DNA from: Bacillota bacterium
Lineage (GTDB): Bacteria > Bacillota > Clostridia > Peptostreptococcales > Anaerovoracaceae
DNA length: 6,497 bases
Assembly: GCA_016280485.1 (NCBI GenBank)
Contig: JAEEGU010000072.1
Coordinates: 1-6,497, forward strand
Reading direction: 5' to 3'
Made by a program: the position numbers and the translations under genes. Under the pieces are notes generated by a model. It ran no database searches. It saw only the letters and a program-made list of their open reading frames with translations, and was not told where the DNA came from. The stretch's first letter is position 1. Every line of letters starts with the position of its first letter. Shown piece after piece: positions 1 through 5,391 of this stretch.

Positions 1-697
1 CGAGCGAAACCTTGAACAGCGTTTCGTTTTTAAGCGGTCTGTGCAGCTTGTACTCGATATCTATTGTCGAGGCATCAATGGACTCACCTATAGGCACATA
101 GATAATGAATCCGGGAACCGTACCTTCGTTTGCCTTAATTGGAACTTCAAGTGCATTCGGGCTGTCGCTCGGATAATATACAAGATAGTCCCCCGGCTCC
201 ATGGTAACCAGAGTCTCACCATCAACGGTAAAGAATTTCAGATTATAGTCGCTTGAATTGTAATCGCGTAAATCCGGAATGGTTTCAACGACCTCGCCTC
301 CGTCCTTCATCTGGTGGATTTCCAGCGCCCCGTTCCATGCGGATGACAGGAATGCTCCGCTCTTAAAGTTCAAGCGGAACGAGAATTCGGAGACTTCATC
401 GTTTGTGTTGTTTGCAAAAGCAAAGTCATAGGTGTGAGCTTCGTAATTGTGTTCCGTCAGTCCCTCGTCATCAAAATCGAAAACCTTGGTCCACGTGCTG
501 CTCCTTTGCGTAACGCTTAAAGAGAGACTCTCTGCCCGGGTGCCGCTCTGCGCAAAAGCCTCTTCTCCCGAAAGAGATTCGGTGTGTACCGCGCTGTTGT
601 AAGCATTGGTCTTGACAATGCTCCCGACAAAAAGAGCGGCCACAAGCAAAAGCGTGATTGCGAAAGCCCATATCGCGTGCTTTCTGACACTATTCAT
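1..697 (-). CDS. Membrane-anchored extracytoplasmic protein of unknown function, C-terminally cut by window edge
   Basis: The frame is open from ATG at 697 to the left edge: 232 residues and no stop, so the C-terminal part is outside. A strong ribosome site (GGAGG, 706-710) sits 8 bases before the ATG. Residues 1-7 are basic and residues 8-27 are a hydrophobic helix (AIWAFAITLLLVAALFVGSI), read as a signal anchor or uncleaved signal peptide. No lipobox cysteine follows. Residues 28-66 are Ser/Ala/Glu-rich and probably a linker. From about 68 to 232 the sequence looks like a beta-sandwich: alternating hydrophobic strands, a NNT turn near 96-98, a WNG motif at 121-123 and a PGDYLVYYPSD segment at 168-178. 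This resembles carbohydrate-binding-module-like ectodomains that precede signalling domains in some Clostridia, but that is a pattern impression, not a firm assignment. It follows the GGDEF gene by 50 bases. The missing part could hold a second TM helix and an output domain (GGDEF, EAL or kinase), or it may simply be a surface protein. The gene is certain; the function is unknown. Confidence 0.8.
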   Translation of the reverse strand, partial: MNSVRKHAIWAFAITLLLVAALFVGSIVKTNAYNSAVHTESLSGEEAFAQSGTRAESLSLSVTQRSSTWTKVFDFDDEGLTEHNYEAHTYDFAFANNTNDEVSEFSFRLNFKSGAFLSSAWNGALEIHQMKDGGEVVETIPDLRDYNSSDYNLKFFTVDGETLVTMEPGDYLVYYPSDSPNALEVPIKANEGTVPGFIIYVPIGESIDASTIDIEYKLHRPLKNETLFKVSL

Positions 698-718
698 TTT
701 CTCATCCTCCACTAACTG

Positions 719-766
719 TGCATGCTGTAAGCTGCATGCATATATAATTACTGTATAACTACAGTA
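719..766. repeat. Two adjacent perfect inverted repeats behind the GGDEF gene
   Basis: Between the GGDEF gene and the next start there are two short dyads. The first has 7-base arms at 749-755 and 760-766 (TACTGTA / TACAGTA) with a 4-base centre, and covers the last codons and stop of the GGDEF gene. The second has 7-base arms at 719-725 and 734-740 (TGCATGC / GCATGCA) around an 8-base loop. Neither is followed by a T run on the minus strand, so neither is a standard terminator. They could be operator sites for the left-edge gene, RNA hairpins at the end of the upstream message, or chance. Confidence 0.55.
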
Positions 767-1629
767 TTTCTCTTTGCCTTTGCTTCGTAAAGCAGCTTGT
801 CGGCATTCGGAAGCATTTCCTTCACCGTACCGTTTCCGTATACTGCTCCAAAGCTCATGCTGAGCTGTACATCAGGATAATTGCTCAGCTTTATTCCCTC
901 TATCTTTTTGCGGATTTCCTCCATCCTGTTTTTGAGTCCGTCACGAGTAATGCCGCTGAATGCGATTAGGAATTCGTCACCGCCGTAGCGAACGACCTCA
1001 TCCCCGCTTCTTACGGAAGAATGCAGCACCGTGGCAACCGCAAGCAGTGCCTCGTCTCCGCAAAGATGACCCTTTGTGTCGTTTATGCTTTTGAAAAGGT
1101 CGATATCCGCAAGCACGAGCGCATTACAGACCTTTGCAGCCAGATAGTCGTCATAATACTTCCTGTTTCTGACCTGCGTTAATGAGTCTGAATATAGCTG
1201 TTGGTGACGCTCGCTGATTTCACGATTCATCTCTGAGAATCCGATGACCACCGTGTCTTCATTGATTCGCACAACCTTTGCCGCGCCGTAAACCCCCTCA
1301 GCGTTTCTATACTCGCCCATGGCGAATTCACCCACCGCGAGTTGTTCGAGAATTCGTTTTCTGTTAAGGAGCATTGCGATTCTTTCGCGGTCCTCCTCCT
1401 CTACGCCGAGCTCAACGTATTCTGCAAGTGCTGTATCGTACGGTAATCTCGGTAATTGCAGGTCAAGGCCCAGCCTTACAACTGCCGGATTGTCAACCTT
1501 CAAAGGATTGAGCTCTCCGGTTTTAAGATTTGCCTCGCAAATTGAATTATAGCCATACATCAAAGCGTTTACAATGCCTTTCAGCCTTTCTATCTCGGCC
1601 TTAAGTATGTTAATTTCCGAATCTGCCAT
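748..1629 (-). CDS. Diguanylate cyclase with PAS-like sensor domain and C-terminal GGDEF domain
   Basis: Predicted to make cyclic di-GMP from two GTP in the cytoplasm. It has 293 residues and no signal peptide or TM helix. Residues 3-22 form a short amphipathic coil (EINILKAEIERLKGIVNAL), suited to dimerisation. Residues about 24-138 look like a divergent PAS-type sensor domain. A linker helix then leads to the GGDEF domain (about 145-293), which starts with DSLTQVRNR at 148-156. The metal-binding DID is at 175-177, the substrate-contacting SIND at 181-184, the intact GGDEF signature at 216-220, and SFGAV at 259-263. An RSGD at 207-210, exactly five residues before the signature, matches the RxxD inhibitory site for c-di-GMP feedback. 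Catalysis and product inhibition both look intact. GGAGG at 1634-1638 lies only 4 bases from the ATG, but an in-frame stop just upstream leaves no earlier start. It is 55 bases behind cbiP on the same strand, so read-through from the cobamide operon is possible. The signal sensed is unknown. Confidence 0.93.
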   Translation of the reverse strand: MADSEINILKAEIERLKGIVNALMYGYNSICEANLKTGELNPLKVDNPAVVRLGLDLQLPRLPYDTALAEYVELGVEEEDRERIAMLLNRKRILEQLAVGEFAMGEYRNAEGVYGAAKVVRINEDTVVIGFSEMNREISERHQQLYSDSLTQVRNRKYYDDYLAAKVCNALVLADIDLFKSINDTKGHLCGDEALLAVATVLHSSVRSGDEVVRYGGDEFLIAFSGITRDGLKNRMEEIRKKIEGIKLSNYPDVQLSMSFGAVYGNGTVKEMLPNADKLLYEAKAKRNTVVIQ

Positions 1630-1655
1630 ATGTCCTCCGTTTTATCTCATAATAC

Positions 1656-1674
1656 ACCGCATCAAAGATACGAT
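1656..1674 (-). other. Hairpin with G-U pairs between cbiP and the GGDEF gene
   Basis: On the minus-strand transcript, ATCGTATC and GATGCGGT can pair over 8 positions around a UUU loop, with two G-U pairs. The plus strand would have mismatches at those positions, so the fold favours minus-strand RNA. A non-T-rich stretch (GTATTATGAG) follows, so it does not look like an intrinsic terminator. It may be an RNA-stability or partial-attenuation element between the cobamide genes and the GGDEF gene, or chance. Confidence 0.3.
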
Positions 1675-1684
1675 ACCACATTTT

Positions 1685-3166
1685 TCAGCAGTTTTCCAGT
1701 AAAATTCGCTTATAAATGTATTCCATGTCAAGCGAATTTCGTAAAGTATCCGCAAGCAGATTGTACTGAGCCTCCTTGTAGCCTATAGGATCGAAGGTTC
1801 CAAGCTCCGAAAAGCTGACGTTTTTGCGAGCGCAGAGCGCCTTTAGTATTGTGTCCGCGATGCCTACTGCATCAAATATGCCGTGAACGTAGCTGCCATA
1901 GACATTACCGCCTCCGGCAAGCGCCGGCATCTTCGCTTCGCTGCGCCCCATGTGGATCTCGTAGCCCTCATAGTGCATGCCGCCAAGGCCCTTTAAGACG
2001 CCCTGCACTTCGCCAAACTCGCCCGCGGTCTGGACCTGCACCTTTTCGCCGAGAAAGACTGTGTCCATCGGAATCAGGCCAAGCCCTGCGATTTCCGTAA
2101 GGCCTGCCGCTTCCACGCCATCGGGGTCGGAGACGGTACTTCCGAGCATCTGGTAGCCGCCGCATACGCCAAACACGAGTGTGCCCGAGGAAGCAAGCTG
2201 CTTTACGCGGGCTTCGAGGCCGCTTTCGCGCAACCACACAAGGTCAGCGATGGTGCTCTTGGTGCCCGGGATGATAATCATGTCGGGCTCGTGCAGCTCC
2301 TTGACGCTTGAAACATATCTAAGCGACACGTTTTCATAGTGCTCGAATGCGCTGAAATCCGTGAAGTTTGAGATTCTCGGCAGGCGCAGAACCGCAATGT
2401 CGATAAGCTTTCGGACATTTCCTCGGTTAAAGCGCTCCGACAAGCTGTCCTCGTCGTCGATGTCGATGTGCATGTACGGCACCACTCCGACAACCGGTAT
2501 GCCGCAGAGCTCCTCTAGGCTTTTTAGCCCCGGGCGCAGGATTTCCTTATCGCCGCGGAACTTGTTTATGACAAGCCCCTTGATGCGGGCCTGCTCCCTT
2601 TCGGGAAGGAGCTTCACTGTGCCATAAAGCTGTGCGAAAACGCCGCCGCGGTCGATGTCCCCTGCCAGGAGCACCGGTGCGTCCACCATTTCCGCCATGC
2701 CCATGTTTACTATATCTTCGTCCTTTAGGTTTATTTCCGCCGGGCTGCCGGCGCCCTCTATGACGATTATGTCGTACTCTGAGGCGAGGCTTTCGTAGGC
2801 CTTCATCACCTCGGGGATGAACTCGCGCTTTCTGCGGTAATATTCCATGGCGTTCATGTTGCCGATTGCTTTGCCGTTTACGATAATCTGGCTGCCGACA
2901 TCGGTCGTCGGCTTTAAGAGAATCGGGTTCATGCGCGTGTCGGGCAGTATGCCTGCCGCCTCTGCCTGAACTACCTGGGCGCGCCCCATTTCGCCGCCCA
3001 CCTTTGTTATGAATGAGTTGAGCGCCATGTTCTGGCTTTTGAAGGGAGCGACCCTGTAGCCATCCTGCTTAAATATCCGGCAAAGGCCCGCCGCAAGCAG
3101 GCTCTTTCCGGCATTTGACATGGTGCCCTGAATCATTATGTTTTTGGCTTTTTTTGAGTTTGACAT
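1685..3166 (-). CDS. cbiP: Cobyric acid synthase (adenosylcobyrinate a,c-diamide amidohydrolase, glutamine-hydrolysing)
   Basis: CbiP/CobQ amidates the b, d, e and g side chains of adenosylcobyrinic acid a,c-diamide, using four glutamine and four ATP, to give adenosylcobyric acid in the cytoplasm. The 493 residues are normal for the family. The N-terminal half is a P-loop synthetase: IMIQGTMSNAGKS (10-22) is the family's modified Walker A, followed by FKSQNMALNSF (42-52), IVIEGAGSPAEINL (134-147) and LLAGDIDRGGVFAQL (166-180), all hallmark blocks. The C-terminal half is a class I (triad) glutamine amidotransferase: IIPGTKSTIADL (298-309), nucleophile Cys335 in FGVCGGYQMLG, and the partner His428 in YGSYVHGIFD. 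All key residues are present and the frame is intact. The ATG is preceded by AGGAAA (about 3172-3177) and lies 14 bases after the cobD stop, so the two are very likely co-transcribed. The alternative symbol is cobQ; cbiP is preferred because the neighbouring genes point to the anaerobic route. Confidence 0.97.
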   Translation of the reverse strand: MSNSKKAKNIMIQGTMSNAGKSLLAAGLCRIFKQDGYRVAPFKSQNMALNSFITKVGGEMGRAQVVQAEAAGILPDTRMNPILLKPTTDVGSQIIVNGKAIGNMNAMEYYRRKREFIPEVMKAYESLASEYDIIVIEGAGSPAEINLKDEDIVNMGMAEMVDAPVLLAGDIDRGGVFAQLYGTVKLLPEREQARIKGLVINKFRGDKEILRPGLKSLEELCGIPVVGVVPYMHIDIDDEDSLSERFNRGNVRKLIDIAVLRLPRISNFTDFSAFEHYENVSLRYVSSVKELHEPDMIIIPGTKSTIADLVWLRESGLEARVKQLASSGTLVFGVCGGYQMLGSTVSDPDGVEAAGLTEIAGLGLIPMDTVFLGEKVQVQTAGEFGEVQGVLKGLGGMHYEGYEIHMGRSEAKMPALAGGGNVYGSYVHGIFDAVGIADTILKALCARKNVSFSELGTFDPIGYKEAQYNLLADTLRNSLDMEYIYKRILLENC

Positions 3167-3180
3167 TTGTTTTTCCTATG

Positions 3181-4284
3181 CTACATGTTTGACATTGCTG
3201 CTATGAGCTTCATGTTTTCTTCGTGGGTGCGAACCGCGATGCGGTACCATTCGCCCGAAAGTCCCGGGAAGTTTTTGCAGCTCCGAATTGCGATTCCTCT
3301 CGCGCGCAGGCGTTCCTCGAGATTGTTACCCGCCTCAAAGAGGATATAGTTTGCCTCAGAGCCGATTACTCTGTATCCGAGGTTCTTTAGGCTGTCGCTA
3401 AGCCATACTCTTTCAGCTCTTACGATTGCTTTCGATCTTTCGAGAAACTCTTTTTCCTTGAGTGCCGCGATTCCCGCTGCCTGAGCCATAGTCGACACAT
3501 TCCACGGCTGCACGGTTTCAGCCATTTTGGAGAGAAACCGAAAGTCTGATGTCATGCCGTAGCCAAGCCGCACTCCCGCCATGCCGTAGCTCTTTGTGAA
3601 GGCCTTGAGCACGAAAAGATGCGGATTTCCGTAGAGGAGGTCTACTGCATCTGCTGTGAGCTTTGAGCCCTTTTTTGCCGGCATTACAGCGGCTTTTTTG
3701 TCGCCCTTGCGCTCGACATTGTCGCACATGTCGAGAAAGCACTCATCTATGAAAACTCGAATCGCTTTGCGCTTTGTGTATGCTATGATTTCGCGGAGCA
3801 GGTTTTTGTCGATGGTTTTGCCCGTCGGATTATTTGGATTACACAGAATTACCGCCTGCGGATTCTCCGCTGCGATAAAATCGAGAAAGCCCTTGTCGAA
3901 TGCGAACTCGTTTTCGGCCCTAAGCTCGTAGCGCTTCATGGACATCCCAAAGTGCGTTCCCGCAATTGAATATTCCGCAAAGGTCGGCGCTGCCTCGACG
4001 ACGGCCCCGGCGCCTACTGCGGCGCAGTAGGCATAGATTACCTCAGCTGCGCCGTTGCCGCAGATGAGGTAATCCTCGGGCACGCCCTCGTGCCCGGCCA
4101 GGGCCTCGCGCAGCTTGCGGCAATACGGATCGGGATATCTGTCAATGGAATCCATTGTGGCTATAATTGCCTCCTTTACCCCTTTAGGAGTTCCGAGCGG
4201 ATTCGTATTTGCCGAAAAATCCAGCATTATTTTGGTCTTTCCGTAAATATCACCGCCGTGCGGATTTTCTTTATTATAGAGCAT
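3181..4284 (-). CDS. cobD: L-threonine-O-3-phosphate decarboxylase (PLP-dependent, HisC-like fold)
   Basis: CobD decarboxylates threonine phosphate to (R)-1-aminopropan-2-ol O-2-phosphate, the linker CbiB attaches to adenosylcobyric acid. Starting at ATG 4284 it has 367 residues, close to the 364 of Salmonella CobD. Family marks, numbered from that ATG: HGG at 9-11, DFSANTNPLG at 22-31, GNGAAEV at 76-82 (PLP phosphate region), NPNNPTG at 149-155, Asp180 in FIDECF (pyridine nitrogen), Lys231 in LKAFTKSYGMAGVRLGY (Schiff base), and Arg352 in RIAVR (carboxylate). The HGG start, the SANTNPLG block and the cobamide neighbours favour CobD over histidinol-phosphate aminotransferase. The frame also allows a TTG at 4308 adding 8 residues, but GGAAGGGAG sits 9 bases before the ATG and would lie inside the longer version, so the ATG is chosen. 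Between Asp180 and Lys231 there is a Lys-rich stretch (about 188-215) longer than usual for the fold. It ends 14 bases before cbiP. Confidence 0.93.
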   Translation of the reverse strand: MLYNKENPHGGDIYGKTKIMLDFSANTNPLGTPKGVKEAIIATMDSIDRYPDPYCRKLREALAGHEGVPEDYLICGNGAAEVIYAYCAAVGAGAVVEAAPTFAEYSIAGTHFGMSMKRYELRAENEFAFDKGFLDFIAAENPQAVILCNPNNPTGKTIDKNLLREIIAYTKRKAIRVFIDECFLDMCDNVERKGDKKAAVMPAKKGSKLTADAVDLLYGNPHLFVLKAFTKSYGMAGVRLGYGMTSDFRFLSKMAETVQPWNVSTMAQAAGIAALKEKEFLERSKAIVRAERVWLSDSLKNLGYRVIGSEANYILFEAGNNLEERLRARGIAIRSCKNFPGLSGEWYRIAVRTHEENMKLIAAMSNM

Positions 4285-4293
4285 ATTTGCGTT

Positions 4294-4302
4294 CTCCCTT
4301 CC
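4294..4302 (-). promoter_or_regulatory. Ribosome binding site that sets the cobD start
   Basis: On the minus strand this reads GGAAGGGAG and ends 9 bases before ATG at 4284, a normal spacing. It lies downstream of the alternative TTG at 4308, which has no comparable site in front of it. This is the main reason for the shorter cobD. Confidence 0.8.
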
Positions 4303-4337
4303 GTGCAATAAAACACTTTCTCTTTCTCTGAATATTG

Positions 4338-4373
4338 TCCGGATTATCCGGCATTTACCCGGAATTAACCCGA
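4338..4373 (-). repeat. Four degenerate CCGG-based direct repeats in the cbiB-cobD gap
   Basis: The 96-base gap between cbiB and cobD holds four spaced units which read on the minus strand as CGGGTTAATT, CCGGGTAAATG, CCGGATAAT and CCGGACAATAT. The cores are about 9 to 11 bases apart, close to one helical turn. The last two cores also form a perfect inverted repeat (4339-4351) that could fold as a 5-bp stem with a 3-base loop. There is no T tract after it. A purine-rich stretch (GAGAAAGAGAAAG) follows before cobD. Function unknown: regulator site, RNA element or chance. Confidence 0.45.
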
Positions 4374-4380
4374 CATTTCA

Positions 4381-5376
4381 TTATAACCCATGCGGTGCAA
4401 CAAAGGCGCAAAGAATCAGTGCTCTTACTGCCAGAGCAAAAATTACGGATATGAAGGATGTAACGTACATCAGCCTGCACGCCCTCTTTATATCCTCGTG
4501 CTCTATGCTCCTAATTTCATCCCCTATATATTTCTTTTTGTGAAGCACTCCGTGATAGTAGGCGTCCCCCGCGAGCCGCAGTCCTAAAAGGCCTGCACAA
4601 ACCGATTCGGTTTGCGCCGAGTTCGGGCTCGCGTGGTTGTAGCGGTCACGCCTGAATACGCGATACCCGTTTTTCACATCAAGTCTTAATATTTTCCCCG
4701 CAATCAGCATAAAAACTGCCGAAATTCGCGCGGGAATAAAGTTAAAAAGGTCATCCGCCTTTGCCGGCACAAACCCCACGTTTTTATAGGGCTCTTCTAT
4801 GTAGCCGAGCATCGAATCCATGGTGTTTACGGCCTTATAGAGAAAGCCTCCCACCGCGCCTGCAAATGCTATGTAAAAGAGCGGCGCAACCACTCCGTCG
4901 GAGGTGTTCTCCGCAACTGTTTCAACCGCTGCGCGCGTCACCGCCGCGTCCGACAGCTCTGCCGTATCACGGCCGACTATCATGGAAACGGCATATCTCG
5001 CATCCTCTATCGTCCCATTTTCAAGTGCATCGTAGACCTTCATGCTCTCGGTTTTAAGGGATTTAACCGCGAGGATTTGCCAGCACATGATGCTTTCGAC
5101 AAGGATGCCCAGAGGCACATATACAGTGTAGCAAAGGATGATGATTATACAGGTTATAATCACCGTCACATCAATCGTGAAAAACCACACAAGAGCACCC
5201 GCTAAGTTTTCTCCGCGCACGGTTTTCGGACACATTCCCCGAAACAACTTTTCAAAGAAGCTTATGACCTTCCCTATTAAAACAACGGGATGTATTTTTC
5301 CAAGTGCCCCATGTGGGTCGCCGAATATCAGATCCAGCACAAAACCAAGCGGCACCGCAATAAGTGACCAAATCAT
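4381..5376 (-). CDS. cbiB: Adenosylcobinamide-phosphate synthase, integral membrane protein
   Basis: CbiB joins adenosylcobyric acid to aminopropanol phosphate, giving adenosylcobinamide phosphate, and sits in the cytoplasmic membrane. The 331 residues fit the family (about 310-330). Hallmarks in order: LDLIFGDPHG (14-23) and HPVVLIGK (29-36) at the N-terminus, MIVGRDT (132-138), ETVAENTSDGVVAPLFY (152-168), KAVNTMDSMLGY (181-192), DDLFNFIPARI (208-218), and RRDRYNHASPNSAQTES (242-258) leading into AGLLGLRLAG. Hydrophobic segments lie near 1-18, 58-97 (probably two helices), 162-180, 213-230 and 303-327, as expected for a polytopic protein. It starts with ATG 15 bases after the cbiET stop. 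The ribosome site AAGGGAAAA overlaps that stop codon region, a tight coupling that fits co-transcription. The frame is intact with no missing motif. Homologues in aerobic-route organisms are called CobD, not to be confused with the decarboxylase next door. Confidence 0.97.
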   Translation of the reverse strand: MIWSLIAVPLGFVLDLIFGDPHGALGKIHPVVLIGKVISFFEKLFRGMCPKTVRGENLAGALVWFFTIDVTVIITCIIIILCYTVYVPLGILVESIMCWQILAVKSLKTESMKVYDALENGTIEDARYAVSMIVGRDTAELSDAAVTRAAVETVAENTSDGVVAPLFYIAFAGAVGGFLYKAVNTMDSMLGYIEEPYKNVGFVPAKADDLFNFIPARISAVFMLIAGKILRLDVKNGYRVFRRDRYNHASPNSAQTESVCAGLLGLRLAGDAYYHGVLHKKKYIGDEIRSIEHEDIKRACRLMYVTSFISVIFALAVRALILCAFVAPHGL

Positions 5377-5391
5377 AGGCTGTATTTTCCC

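Noticed and set aside
41..256. Plus-strand open frames here and across the window (for example 1319-1552, 1849-2100, 4761-5057, 5974-6294)
   Set aside because: All lie antisense to genes with strong family motifs, have no recognisable domains and low-complexity or Arg/Ser-rich shadow composition.
471..671. 66-residue minus-strand frame
   Set aside because: It is a different reading frame inside the left-edge gene, which has a clear ribosome site, TM helix and uninterrupted frame of 232 codons.
719..740. Intrinsic terminator after the GGDEF gene
   Set aside because: The stem is only 7 bp with an 8-base loop and no T tract follows on the minus strand.
749..766. LexA/SOS box-like dyad (CTGT...ACAG)
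   Set aside because: The arms match the E. coli-type box but the centre is 6 bases between CTGT and ACAG rather than 8, it overlaps a stop codon, and Bacillota LexA uses a different site (GAAC-N4-GTTC).
1630..1684. Promoter for the GGDEF gene
   Set aside because: TATTAT (1649-1654) resembles a -10 box but there is no reasonable -35 element at the right distance.
3181..4284. Histidinol-phosphate aminotransferase (hisC)
   Set aside because: Same fold, but the HGG start, the DFSANTNPLG block and location between cbiB and cbiP fit CobD better.
4285..4380. Internal promoter for cobD or a cobalamin riboswitch in the cbiB-cobD gap
   Set aside because: GATAAT and CAATAT could serve as -10 boxes but no -35-like hexamer lies 16-18 bases upstream. 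The gap is far too short for a B12 riboswitch and I see no B12-box-like sequence.
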